Source: Nautilus pompilius
Lineage: Eukaryota; Mollusca; Cephalopoda; Nautilida; Nautilidae
Assembly (NCBI GenBank): GCA_018389105.1
Contig: JACATO010000304.1
Span: forward strand, 2,604,001 to 2,668,000
Reading direction: 5' to 3'
Length of the DNA: 64,000 bases
The translations under genes were made by a program, and so were the position numbers. Below are positions 25,951 to 39,200 of the stretch, in pieces. The notes beneath the pieces were generated by a model, which did not search any database, was not told where the DNA came from, and saw nothing but the letters and a program-made list of their open reading frames with translations. Numbering within the stretch: position 1 is the stretch's first letter; every line of letters begins with the position of its first letter.

Positions 25951-28900
25951 TCAAAATATTAGCAAAACTCATTTTTGTTGTTATAATTTCATATTTTGTA
26001 ATTTTAAAAATCAAAGCCAAAACGCTACTGAGTGGAACAAAATTACTCTCCAGTGCTGTACGAATGCAAGTTTGTAGAAAACTGTGTTCATTTCTAATTG
26101 TAGGTCATATTTCCAAATATATGAATAGTGCCACTCCATTAAGGGTGTTTTGTTACAGAGCTCACTGAAATATCTGTAACTGAATTATTACTTTTAGTCA
26201 CAAGTATAATCATGTGTCGTATATATGCCACTCCATTGTTGTTTGCAAAAAATCTCCCTTGTTATCTTTAGCAATGATCAGGCCAAAAATTGTGACTATT
26301 TTCTGGAAGTATTTAAATAAATCATTATAAAGAAATAAAAGTTTTCTACTTTCAATAATCTGTCTTTAGAAAGTTTTAGTCTGACATTCACTGGCTTAAT
26401 GCTCGAATTTACCAAGTTGTTCAGTTTAGTTGCTACGAAGAGCCAGAAAACCATCATGATTTTTACAAGGTCCCCATGAAAGGGAAGCTCTTGGAAATTA
26501 AACTTCATATTGGTTTACATGGTCTCTGCTAATAGCGATAGTTTATACCTTTAACAGTTATATTAATAATCTGTCTCTTCTTCATACTTTGAGGATTCAC
26601 AATTTATGGTCCAAAACCATAAAGTAGCCAAAAGATTTTTTGAACATCTACGCGCTTAAATATTTTGAAAGCCTTTATCAGACGTTCCAACAAATCCCAA
26701 ATTAGACAAATTTGTTTTATAATCGTTCATTATTTTCTTATTGCTTAAATACTGGATAGACTCTAGTAAAACACTCTTTTAAATAATTAGATACTTTTAC
26801 TTATATACCGACCCCACTCTTACACGGCATATTCAAGCGGTGACAAAATAAAGATTTGTATAATGTTATTTGAATTTTTCTTCAGTGTGCACTGCAGTCT
26901 GGACATTCACTGGTAAGTTATCTATTTAAATTTTACTACTATTGTTGCAAGAGATAAATTTAAACCTTGAAAATTTCAACAAATAAATAACATACGAAAA
27001 AAATTAAGTGAATAAACGAAATCAACTGTGCAGCAAAATATATAGTCGCAAATCATTTTTGTTGCTTTATTCAGCCGTCTATATCTCTACCAACTTTATT
27101 TTAAGTGGTTGTAAAATCTTTACAGCAGCCGGATTAATTATGTTATTAAAAATTACCGCTTTCAAGATTTTAGTCGATGTTTCTTTAATAAAATACTTCA
27201 AAATATTCCAAAAGCTTTTTTGAGAAAATATTATCAGTTAAACTGATTTTTTTTAAAATTTTAAAATTACTTATTTCTGTCCATTTGTTTTGTAATATAG
27301 CGAATATATGCGAAAAGCAACCGAGAATCTTATTCTAATTAGATTTCACAAGATTTGTTATGAATCTTTACGGACTGTTTAACTTCTTCGGAAGTTACAA
27401 AAAACTTCCAGCCAGTTTCATATATTCTTCTGGTCTCAATTTCCATAAATAATTGGAAAAGTCGATAACAATAAAATGAAGGTATTCCATATTTATAGAT
27501 CTTCACGATTAACTATGAACTTTCTTAAAGTCTCTTTAAATATCGTGTGACATTGTAAACCATTTTTTAACCAGTTCTCTACTAAACTACTAGGAAGCTT
27601 TCAGCAAGAGGAAATATTTGCCGCCACCTAGTGGCTAATTGATGAGTAACAAACGTACTTGTAAATATGCCACTGACGCCTTACAACTGAAAGCGAGACA
27701 TTCTGATGCAATGAAACATCGTTTTAGTTAACAAACGAAAATAATTAAATATGTAAAACAATTTCAAAATTAATTAAGATTTTGAAGAATAATTTCTATA
27801 ACCAGAGTAAAAAGGCAACAAACTAAACATTGATTCAGATGTTTAAAATGATTTAATGTTTAAAAGATTTACTCTGTGAAAGTAATAAAACTTAGAAACA
27901 AAAATTATTCAAATTTTAAAAATGAAACTGCAATTTTAAAGAAAAACCCGTGTAAAACCTTACCAGTTATCAGTTAGAAGTTCTAATTATTGTTTTCCAT
28001 TTTAATCGAATTCATTTCTCTAAAAGAGAGCAGAAGCAGCCACGTGAGCCAAAGTGAAATCTGTTCCGATAACGATTCAGACTATGACAGCTTCTAAAAA
28101 AATAAAATAAAATTCATTTGTATTTGTTTTTTATAACTCCAGTTTTTGGGGAGTTATCTTTAAAGATCTTCAAGTACTAATTTTGCTACTAAAGAATAAA
28201 CGGAAAACCAAATTTAATGATTACTCTGGCGAGTCAAGTGGACTCATTGTGCTCGCAACACATTAAAATGTTCAAAATATTAAATGTAATATGCTATTTT
28301 TTTGTTTTTATGTCAGTCATTAAAATAGTGCAGAGATGACTATAGTCCCGATGTTTATTGTTCGGAGTTTGTTTCATTAATTTATCTGAATCAAAGGTGA
28401 CTGAAAATTTAAAGTTATCACATCCCTTTGGCGTTAAAATAGGATGTGCATTCGGATTCTTAAAAGCATTTGCGCATGCATCATCATGCAGACATTGCTT
28501 GTGAAGGCAGCAAGCATTTACCACTTGGCTTCTGAAATAAATATATTGTAATACTAATTTAGTCTGGCATTTATTTGTTTTTGCAGAGATTCCGAGTACT
28601 TTAGAGTGGAATATTTACATTGAAGAATATGTATATAGCCACTTTGTTTCTCAGTCTTAAATTTTTTTAGAATATTTAAATCAACAGAAAATTATGAAAC
28701 TTTAAACTAGGTAAGCCTAGTAACCTACCTTTCGGTAGATAGACTTTGACATCTTTCCAGACAAGCGATTTTTGTTTTATAATGATGGTTTTATACATGT
28801 ACAGTAAACTCCAGTCAGGTAGTGTTTTATATAATAAATAAAAATTCCACCGTTTCATAAAGAATAATGTGATTTACAGTAAGGCAACACGCCCAACACT

Positions 28901-30488
28901 TTAAAATCTTTATCTTATACGTTTTCATAATGTTTTGACGCCTTAAGTTAGTGTCAACTACCAATGATGTTTTGTCATTATCATCACGCAATGATCATAG
29001 CTGAAATCGTCATTGTTATGACTAGAAAGTCATGATAATACTGTAAATAATCATAAATCGTTCTTGTTATCATTACGAGGTTTTGAACAGCGCCCTTGTT
29101 GACATCAAACCATTATGTACTTCCTACTTTCTCAGCCTTCAACTGCCTTAGATGGCGCTGATGACAGAGCACCATTTAGAAATGACACCACACTTAATCG
29201 GAAATTTTCTGCTGACGTCGACAGTTTAAAGGTAGCACAAGCTGTTCCTGGTACTAAAATTAATCCGTTTAATAGGTTTTGCAATTAGCCAACCGATTAA
29301 TTATCAAATATTAATGGTCGCTTGTTTACAGGTAATAAACGCACCTCTATATTTGTATACAGTTTCGATTAATGCGAAACAATGCGCCTAATTATGTTAA
29401 ACATCTATCTACTTTTCTCTTGGTTGCGATTTATAACGTAAATAGTTACGTTATATAATTAGAATTAATTGAAGAAAGAATACATTTGTGTGGCTGTGCT
29501 GCACACCAGTCCATACAATTACTGTGAGAAATCGTAGTGCCGTGGCTATCCGCTAGAGAGCGTTGCCTATCTTGCGCCACAAGAAGCCATACATTGCCGA
29601 CTTCAGCAGTGAAATTCCTACTAGAACATTTCATTTTTAGATGTGGAAGGAAGCCTGCCCAATCAGAACTGGTAAAAAAGAGTGAGAAATGAACGCGCCC
29701 GTCCGCGGAAGCGAGCCGACCCTCGGTGTTGTCAGTCTACCAGTTAAATGCTGGGCCACCGGCCGCCGGAATACATCGGCTATACGGCATAAGCCGAGTC
29801 ACATTTGTATAAGTTGGCAAATGGAGTCATTAACTATCACAATTACATGTAAGTCAGGATAAAAGAATGGTTACATCGATTTATTATACTCATCTGCGAA
29901 CACAAAGGCTTTTAGGTTTTGACAAAACAGGCTGAATCGAGTCGGAAACCTCAGGAGGCAAGGGTGTCATTCCAGCTCTCTGGTCGACACGATATCTACT
30001 CATCCGCGACTAAAATCAGTAATTAATCCTGGGAAACGATAATTATGGTGTAAAACAAATGAAGCAACCGATAGATGCAAATAAACAAAGCAAACAAAAT
30101 GCGATGAAGTAAAACTGTTTATAGTGTCGAAATGCGCGATTCTTGGTTTGAAAGAAAACAAGTTATGAAATTGCACGGCATTGTTAGCTATGGTGTATGG
30201 CGTGGAATCCCAGCAATCGGTAATTAACCCTGATAACTCTCCCTCCCACGCATTCTTGTTTTGTCATACACTTACTCTGAATATGTAATATTGACTTACT
30301 ACATGTTCATCTTTGACTTATAAATTAATAACATCTTTTGTTCTGTAACTTTCGAGTTGAGTATAAACTGCACAAATAGAATTAGACAAAGAAAGATTCA
30401 AAAAGATTAGTTTTCCATTTGCAAAATCTGCTTTGGCTTCGTAAATATATCAATGTCATTACAGTTATAAATAGTTCAGTGCTTTGAT
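25951..30488. other. Non-coding DNA with one GC-rich patch
   Basis: Mostly AT-rich and featureless. A GC-rich, CpG-containing patch lies at about 29690-29810. It is followed by a nine-codon ATG frame (from 29821) that runs into a donor-like ATGTAAGT; this could be a first exon but is not supported further. Confidence 0.55.
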
Positions 30489-30489
30489 A

Positions 30490-30534
<45 letters not shown>
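30489..30534. repeat. (TC)n microsatellite with one interruption
   Basis: A 46-bp TC tract with one CC interruption. The Glu-Arg repeat frame on the minus strand comes from it and is not a gene. Confidence 0.96.
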
Positions 30535-32564
30535 ATTAAATGAATACAAATCAAAAAGCGATGTATACGGTTGATGATAAAGTTTAAAGCTTACAGTATG
30601 CACCTCCTCCTCTTCTCTCTCTATCTTTTTAAAAAGGTAAATTACAATAAATTTCAGTTATTTATGAACAAATTTTTATTTATTCCAATGTCCTGACTTC
30701 CAGTATAGGGTGTACCTACCGTAAATAAAGATCTGTAGATACATTTTTATTAGAGACGATTCTACCTTCTCGGGCATTAGCATTGTCTTACCGGAGACAG
30801 ATGAAGCTCTAACATAAAATTGTAGGAATTTTCCTTTTAAATAATTAATTTAACCAACCCAGGTTAAAGCAATATACTTTGATGTAATGCACAAATTGCT
30901 TATAAATCTAATTTTTGCATAAGTTAATTTAATATTTTACTTTTCCTTAAACTCCTAAGTTTTACAAATCATTATGTTTAATTAAAGCCACTTCTGCCAT
31001 CTGGAAGTGCAGTAGCACCAGCGCATAATTCCCCCAGCGCCGCCTGATAATAACACTTGGTCGCTTGACTCACAGTGGGTGTTCTGATGTATCGCCCCAC
31101 TCCTCTGGCATTTGTTTCTGTAGGTCTCAGATATATTGTAAATTGTTTCGGTCACGAAAAGACTTCATACATATTTTGCTTTGATATGCGTAGATGCTCT
31201 GTAATCGCCCAAGTCGTGTCTTAATTGTCTTATCACGTTTCTTTGTGTGACTATATAAATTGGATCGTAATGAAAATAGGAAATTTTTTTTGTTTTCTAA
31301 AACGATACAGTACTCCATTCCTATAGGACATGGGTCAGAATAGCAAGACGCCGTCCAAGCTAGATTAAAGCTGACTGCTGCTACTGTAGAGCTACGCCAG
31401 ACAAGTACAGTGAAAACCAACTCAAATAACTTTCAAAATATATCAAATATTTTCTGTACAGTTTAAAACTTGTTTACAAACCTTTTCCGAGTAGTGAGCG
31501 AACAAAGGAATAAATCTGTTTTACTGTATATTGTTAAAGCTAAAGGAAACATTAGTACTAATTAAGGTTATGTTATGTTATCGACTATAACGTAGACGTG
31601 CCGCCTGTAGCTGGTGCTAAGTTATATTATTATCCACAAGATAGACGTTTTGTCGGTAACTGGTTTGATTCTCACTAGTTATATTACGGTTATAATACAA
31701 ATGTACTACCGCCAGAGCAAGTAATAGTCAGCATTAGGTTAGCTTATTAATTATAATAGCGATGCAGCATGATAATCTCAGGAATTAATCTACCATTTCT
31801 TATGTATCTTTTATTTCTGTCTTCTGAATCACGTACACAGACATGGCATGCGCATTTTCCCTTCTTAAAAATAATTCTAAAAATTTTTATAAATAATATT
31901 TTACTATATCGGTTAAACCTTAAGACCTCGTATAATTAACAGTCTCCGTACCTTTGTCTTTGCTGATTTTTTACGCTAATAAATGAATAAATTTATGCTA
32001 AAGTAACCAATGCGAGTGAACAAATATCGGCTCTAATGGACGGCCAGCTGAGCATGAACGATCAATTTTTATTTCGGAACATTGACAAAATTGCCAGTAT
32101 TACGAAGCTTTTGTTTTCTGAATCGTTAAAAGCTTTCAAAGGATGAATTGTTTAGTTGCAGAACACAATCTACTTGAATTTAGAAAGCGAGAGGTTATTG
32201 TATTTTGTTCCTTTGATGATACATGCACACCAGAAGTCTCTTAGAATCCGTTTTCATGATCGCTACCTTTCAATCATATTCCGATTCTTTATCGGAGCAT
32301 GCGACTGGTGAACGTTACATCCTCAGTATAATTATTATTGTTGTTACAAATAAGTAAAATTTAACCTTATGATTTAAACGATTGTTTAATTGAAGTCAGT
32401 TTTCCCTGCGTGACAGCGAAAGTTTTCTAAAAATTCTGGTTTCATACAAAAAAAAAGAGAAAAAATGCTGAAAACTATCGATGCCAGGAAGTTTAACGGA
32501 TAAATAGAACCAAAAGTGCTCACGTTATCTGAGGGCGATTGGTTGTTTAGTGTCCAGGAAATGA

Positions 32565-32588
32565 CTGTGTGTGTGTGTGTGGGTGTGG
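32565..32588. repeat. Short (TG)n microsatellite
   Basis: A run of TG units, eight uninterrupted, then a GG interruption and a short continuation. Confidence 0.85.
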
Positions 32589-33554
32589 CACATTTCAAAG
32601 TCCGCTGATAGGTGTCTTAAGGTAAGTTATCTTAACACCGCATCATGCTGTCTGATATATTCACGAAAGAAAGTTATGAACGACTTGAAGTTCAGGCGAA
32701 ATACTTTTTTAGTTATTATTATAACGGCTGTAACATTAAATGAGCCATCTGCTGAAGTGTTTTGGTGATCTCCTTTGCCTGAACGTTTTACTGTAGAGTT
32801 ATAGCACCAATAAAAGATAACATCACTATGGCGATGCTTAATGAACGTATACTGTAGATAGATGCCAGCCTCTTATTCGCTCAGCCCAAATCTACCGGTA
32901 AATAGACCCTCTGTTTGTACTTCAGTAGAGGTGATTAATGAGAGTCATCGTAAAATTATTTAATCTTTTTTGTCTTCTTGCCCGGCCGTTTGTTGAAAAG
33001 ACTCTTAAATGCCAGCCACTTTTTAAGTGCCATACATTCTTCATACGGAAAACACCAATTCATCATAATTTGTTTCATAGGATTTGGTAAACTTGTCATT
33101 TTCTTGTGGAAACTTTAACAATACGTGCTTTGTGTTGCAGGAAATCTATAGAGGTCACTAAAATTAAGAGCAATTTATAACAACAGCTTAATCAAACAGT
33201 GACGATTTAACTGATGATATCCTATTTACACGATTATTCAGAAAGATCCGCCGTTTTTAGGTATCCGTTATTGGGATGCACGTGTGTGTTTCTTTTACTT
33301 GCCTAAGAAAACGTTTCAGTAGCGATCTGATTACAAGAACCCAAAACGGCCAATCTCAGAATCTAATGTCCAAGTCGGCCACAAAGACCGCTCTAAATTC
33401 TGACCTTAACGATGTCGAAGACTGAATTGACGAAAAACCAGCTGACGTGTGGAACCAAAGAGAATCTTTAACACTGCGGCGTTTAGTATAATCCATCTTC
33501 CACGCTATCTAAATACCACATGGAGATGGTCTCAAAGATCACAAAAGCGTAACG

Positions 33555-33655
33555 CTGACGCCACGTCAGAGTTTCATCGATGATTGGCTGTCAGTCACCA
33601 GGGAGGCCAGAATCCACATCACACGTGGTAGTAACGCGCTGAAGGTGAGCTTATC
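33555..33655 (+). promoter_or_regulatory. Possible promoter patch with CRE-like palindrome and inverted CCAAT
   Basis: CTGACGCCACGTCAG (33555-33569) is an inverted repeat around CCA and contains CCACGTCA, the XBP1/CREB-type core. ATTGG (inverted CCAAT) lies at 33583-33587. CACACGTGG, with an E-box, and a donor-like AAGGTGAGC follow within 70 bp. The patch is GC-richer than its surroundings. No transcript start can be placed. Confidence 0.2.
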
Positions 33656-35577
33656 GTCTGCGCACGAAGCCTGTTACGGATGCAATATTAAACTGAAAAC
33701 ACAAAGAACAACAATTTTTATAACAAAAGACTCCAAAATACTATTGATTTTCTTTTTTTTATAGCTCAAACCTGTAATGATGCGACAAAACGAATCAGAT
33801 TTTCCAAAACTGCCTATAAATATATTATGAGAAAAGTGGGAAAACAAATTTCCGTAGCCAAACATTAACCCTTTAAATGTCGAAATAATTGCAGATTACT
33901 TTTTTAATAAAAAAACAAAAGCTAGGTAAAAGCAAGTGTCGAGAAACAAAATGGCTAATATACTTTTACCATTTTAAGCATCTATTTGCTTTCACTTATT
34001 TTCTGTTTCATCTGTTATGGTGCAGTGTTATTTTATTAGATAATTTTATAATTTAAAAAATTCACATTAAAATATTGTACATTTAAATTTAACCTACGGT
34101 GTGGTGTTTGAAAACCGCTGCCCATCTTGACAGGTAAGCGGAGTTCGGCTATTGTAGGGAAGGACCGCTCCACGAGGGTCGAAATAAGGAAAGATGCGCT
34201 GAGCAATTCTGTTACTCCCAGCAATTCTCCAGACACTTGGCAGAGCGCATTAAACTGCTTTGATATGTAAATGATGACACATAAAGTCACTTTAGAGTTG
34301 AATCGCACTCATCGTTAAATATAATTCACTTGCTTTAAATTACTCATCTGTGTCCTCGTTAGGTTCAGTTTACTGAGAGCCCATCATGTTCTGGATTCTT
34401 AAATTGATATGATTTGCTTATACTCAGTGATGGATGAAAAATCTCAGTCTTCTTACTGCCTAGTCATCTGTAGTGGAAATAAGAGTTTAATATGAGGCTC
34501 ATTAAAGCCTCATTTTCATACATTTCTCAGAGTAAGATAATGTGTTGCATGTGTGCATAGCAGAGTAAAATATGTAATTCTATGCAAAGCCGTTGAAAAA
34601 TCTGCTGTGGAGAAGCGCTCGCTCGTATCTACGAATTCTTTATAACTTACTGCCAGACCGACTTACGCGCTCACAGAGAGTTTTTTCTAGCCAAAATTTG
34701 CATCGTTACACTTTTATTTCAGCAATAAAATAACCATCTCAATGTTGAAGATACCAAGAGGCTACAGTGCATTAATAAAGGAATTCGTACTGCGTTAGTA
34801 AACGTTTCAGGCCCCTACCAAGCGGGAATGGGCGAGTGGAGTCCAGTTATTAAGCAGAGACCGTGGACTTAAAGATCGCACGGTGATGACCCACCGCTAA
34901 TACTTTACTCGGATAGAATTTGTAAGTAAAAGTCTGGTCATCACTTCTGAAAAATAAACGTTTTGGGCAAAGATTTGAAGCTATGATTAAGAGCGAGTAG
35001 GAAAAAGTCCATCAGTAGAACATCTGACCGGTCAGGACGGAAGACGACGGTCGCAGAGTGCATTCTCATCTCCAGTTCCCAGGATTGTTCCAGTTGGCAT
35101 TTAAAATGAATGAGATCCGCCCACGTGGATGCTGTGCTGCCCATCAGCCGGCCTACCTGAGGTCAAAGACAGACCAGCGAGCACAAAGTTGTCTATAGTC
35201 TCCATAAATGAAAACTGTCGATTAATAAAATTCCTTTGGAAATCATGCGATATAAAATCTATTTAAAACTTAAATTTATTGTTTGTTTGTTTTTGGAAAA
35301 GAAATAAATAAAAACAGAATCTCTTTTCTTGTAGATACCACTGCTTATTGCTTTACTGTAAACATCTTCCGGCGTTAAGTTACAATATGTTCACCTTATT
35401 TTCTTTAATGTCAGAAAGGGTTTAAAATAAGGAAAAAATCGTGAATTTGCAAGAAGACGAAGAGACTTCACAGCTAAACACCATCATGTAGGTACATCCA
35501 GAAGGCGTAGCCACATCTATAATTCTCTGAATGCTGGCGCCACACGAACCGCATCATCTTTTCGCTTCCCAGAGTTT

Positions 35578-35720
35578 TATAAAACTGGGTGTTGTTGTCC
35601 TTCGGCTCACAAAATCTTCGATCTCAGCGGCGCGCCGGGTTCATTGCTGGTCTCGTGTCGTTACTGGGAGGATAAGTGAAGGCGAACCGCCAGCAAACGA
35701 ATCGATTATCAAAGTAAGAC
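35578..35720 (+). promoter_or_regulatory. Possible TATA promoter with short first exon
   Basis: TATAAAA at 35578-35584 lies in a GC-richer patch (about 35500-35830). An initiator-like CTCACA sits at 35606-35611, about 28 bp downstream. A donor-like AAAGTAAGA follows near 35711-35719. Together they resemble a core promoter and a short non-coding first exon. Each motif is common by chance, and the assignment is inference. Confidence 0.22.
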
Positions 35721-36055
35721 GGGAAAAAGGTGTAACGTCATATTACTGACAAACTCACATCTGGCGGCCACACTATTCTGTTCCGTCGAGCTACGTGGTT
35801 TGCTCTCGCATATTGATCCGCTACTAATATCGAGTTCTTCAAATTCCGATTCGAACTGACATTTATCAGAATTTTATTCTTTTTTTATATAATTTAGATC
35901 GACTTTCGACTCTCTCTCCCCCCCAACTGTTTTCCTCCTGAAGAACGCTAGCTTATTCTCCGATAGCTCGTTGAAATGAATGAGGCCCGAACGATGTTTG
36001 AGATATTTCAGGTAAGTCATCCTACATGTATACATATATAGAGTATGCTTTCTTG

Positions 36056-36155
36056 TTAACCCTTTCACCGTAATAATTGACTGCAGTTGATGAAATATTT
36101 ATTTATTTATTTATTTATATTGATCTGGAATCGAAATCCGCGGCGAAAGGGTTGA
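36056..36155. mobile_element. Probable piggyBac-type MITE (100 bp)
   Basis: The left end is TTAACCCTTTCACCG (36056-36070). The right end, CGGCGAAAGGGTTGA (36141-36155), is its near-perfect inverted copy. The left end carries TTAA, the piggyBac target site; the right has TTGA, one base off. The centre is AT-rich and contains an (ATTT)n run. The CCCTTT-type terminus next to TTAA is typical of piggyBac-derived MITEs. There is no coding capacity. Confidence 0.6.
36095..36118. repeat. (ATTT)n microsatellite
   Basis: About six tandem ATTT units lie inside the probable piggyBac-type MITE. Confidence 0.85.
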
Positions 36156-36262
36156 TTCGTTTGTCAAAAATACTTTTTGGTATTTCTATTTTCTGAGAGA
36201 AAGAATTTAAGATTATTATTATGATTAAATTAATATTATTCGTTGGAGATGTTTCTTCTATC

Positions 36263-36288
36263 CACACACGCGCGCGCGCGCGCGCGTG
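36263..36288. repeat. Alternating CA/CG tract with (CG)9, Z-DNA-prone
   Basis: 26 bp of strictly alternating pyrimidine-purine, with nine consecutive CG units at 36269-36286. This is the classical composition for left-handed Z-DNA and is unusual in AT-rich surroundings. Confidence 0.93.
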
Positions 36289-39200
36289 AAGATGCGATCT
36301 GCAACATTGCATAGCTTGAGTTAAACATTTCTGACAACCTAGAAAGTTACCGTTGGTTTAACTAATCTACTTTTGAAAGAAAATATCAAAAAAAAAACAA
36401 CTAAAACCTCTCTTAGTCATATTTATTCAGTCTAATAAAGAGTAGATTAGTTTCTGTTGCTTACATTTTACTTAATCTCTTGTCAACGGTAATTTCGGAT
36501 TCCTTCTGTTCAAACGCTGAAACACGGGAAAAGCTTATTCGGAAATGTTTGCAACATAAAAGAACTAAACAGATGTTCAAGAAACGTTTGTATTATATTT
36601 GTGTGTTTTAAGATTATTTCATTCTATGTACACAAATATTTTCATTCAACATATTTTACATTTGTGGAAACAATTTTATTGAAAGTATCTTATTAATAAA
36701 ATATTTGGTATTTAAAAAAATCCATCATAATATAAGATTTCAGTTTCTTTGTTTCAAATTTATTTACTTCTCAAATTCCATATTTTGAAATTATCGAGAA
36801 TCTATTCCACATTGAATTTCTCTTTAAAAAAAACTAATAATAAACGTTCAACTTTTTAAAATTCTACTCCGTGATGTTTTTATAAAATCACTTACTCGAA
36901 ACGTTAACACGACGGCTGCGCGATTGCCAAATGTTAAGGGATAGGTCATTAACGAACATGTGAAACTTTCGGAATTCTTTAAATTCTGATTGTTTACTTG
37001 CTTATACTTTTCTAAATTTGGAACATTATTTTAATCTTTTACTAGTTTAGCAGTAATATATTTTAAAAAAATGTAATAGCCTTTTTTACTTAATATTTTC
37101 CGGCTGCTAAACAGTAAAATTATTATATCGTTTGTTTTTTTTACATCTAAAAATTGTTTTTTAGAATAAATTCATTTACACTTTATCTTTGTCCTATTAT
37201 TCTTACAGATGTAATAATTCATAAGAATCATCTAGGCAGCCAGTCAACTGCTGAAACAAATAGTACAGTGACAGAGTATGTAAAAACAGCATATAACTGG
37301 ATCATTTGTTGAAAAAGATAGATGGAAATTTTTGGGGTCTGATCCTATAAAACCTTCATTGATGAAGGTTACGTCAAGTGACCGAGAAGTTACTGTGGTG
37401 GCTTCAGTACTTAGCGCTGTAGTCACAAGTTTACAACAAAAATACCGTGTATACACGGGGCAAACATGAGAGAGAGTAAATATAGTGTGACCTGTGCTTG
37501 CGTACTATTATTTTAAAATACTATCTTGTCATCTAAAATATTTAGTATTTCTTTTTCCTCTTTGCTTAAGACTCAGATTTACAGATGCCAGTTTGTGTAA
37601 CGCTCGAATACAGGAATTTTATGAATTTCAACAGAGAACCCTGTCACTTAACAAATTTATTCTGCAAAATTTTCCACCCTTTACGCAGTTTTCCTCAGTT
37701 TGTACAAACACAAAACTTCTAAATGGTGCTGCTGTTCTTAACCAGAAATATACGTTCATGTTGAAAAAGTAACTGACAGAAAGGAATTCTAAGTGAAAGT
37801 TCTGCAGCTCAAAAAGACATGGTGGTGCGAAAATACGGTCGGCTATTCAATTTTGTCATTCTTTCTAGATTACAGTTTTCTAAGTCTTTATGTATCTTTG
37901 TTCCAAGAAAAACATGGGATTATGATCACCGTATTTACTTTTGGACGATCCTTTGCTACTATCTTCTCTTCTCTTCATGAGATTCAATAACTTTTAGCTC
38001 CGCTCCTCTTGTGCGTCGTCATTTTATCTTTCATTTTTCTTGTTTTCTCTTTTCTCAGGGATTCCAGACAAGCGCTTGACATGTTACGATTTCCTTTTTT
38101 TTTACATATGCGACTTAACCATTCCATTTTACTCCCGCGATTTCCTATCTTATTGGCTTCAGTTTCTCCTTATCTAATCGATCGTAATCTTTTCTGGTCA
38201 TCTGGTTTTAAGGCTGAAGCAGCTGTTTATGAAAACTTGAATAGCATAGGAAAGCTTTGGTGTGCCTACATATCTTTATCTCATACAATAAGACAGATTA
38301 GTTTTTTTACTTGTAGTCAATAGAAATCTCTGGATGATTTGCAGTGTAATGTTAGTCACAGTGGATGCCATCATAGATTGATGCTATTCCCCCTTACCAA
38401 GATTACAAAGTTGATGCATTGTGCTCATAAATAAACTTGGTACACTGGTTGGGTTGCACGACGGAAGTCACTGGTAACCAATGTAAATAAAGTCTGTCAG
38501 ACTGCCTGGTTAAACAGGGGCATTTTAAAACGTTTTGGATGTACATGCGTCAGGAGAAAAGGTTTTTAACAGAATGTTGTTTTAGATGGCCGATTTAAAG
38601 GGATGGTATAGGCAGGAACTTAGCATGAGTGTGAAACAGGAACATTTAAATTTCGCCGGTTACATATCCATCTTATGGAATATTTTCTGACCTGTAATTG
38701 ATCAGGAAAAATATAATGCTACATATCATTCATCTAGAACCACTACAGCTTAGGAGACTCGAAACTGACTGCAGTAGCTTTATTGCTACCTACAGTTAGA
38801 CCAGAACCCCCACTGAACACTTATCGAAGCACCTTAATAGACAACACAGAGCGAAACGTCAAAGGATACCTTTCAGCATACAATTATGGAACATCTTCAA
38901 ATTTTTGGAAAATCTTGACCAGGTCAATACTGATGTCAGATTCTATACCTGGACATCTAAAAGCTTTATACGTTGCAAGATAAGCTGCTCCTATTAAGCA
39001 TCGAAAATGACTATACAGCCAGTTATTGTGCATACATTACAGTATACATGGACAGTCGTCTCTCTAAATAATGGCGGGATCTGTAAGTAAACCAAAACGA
39101 GAAGATGTAGTAATGACGTTAAATTGCATAAGTATTAGCTATTTTAATAGGTAAAAAGAAAATAAGATGCGCTTTCAAAGAATTAGAAAAGCAGCGAGAA

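Larger units (their letters stand above)
30535..36055. other. Non-coding DNA with two promoter-like patches
   Basis: Apart from the TG repeat and the patches at 33.55 kb and 35.6 kb listed separately, nothing recognisable is present. Confidence 0.55.

Noticed and set aside
29020-29050. Small hairpin around GTTATGAC...GTCATGAT
   Set aside because: The stem is only about seven perfect pairs, too weak to support as an RNA gene or terminator.
29821-29855. Short ATG frame ending in a donor-like ATGTAAGT after a GC-rich patch
   Set aside because: Joining it to the receptor acceptor would give an immediate stop, so it cannot be the coding first exon of that gene; no other support.
30382-30603. Minus-strand frame with Glu-Arg repeats
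   Set aside because: It is the translation of the TC/GA microsatellite.
37494-38323. Cluster of three plus-strand frames rich in Phe, Leu and Ser
   Set aside because: They come from T-rich DNA, are in different frames, and show no transmembrane order or known motif that could be supported.
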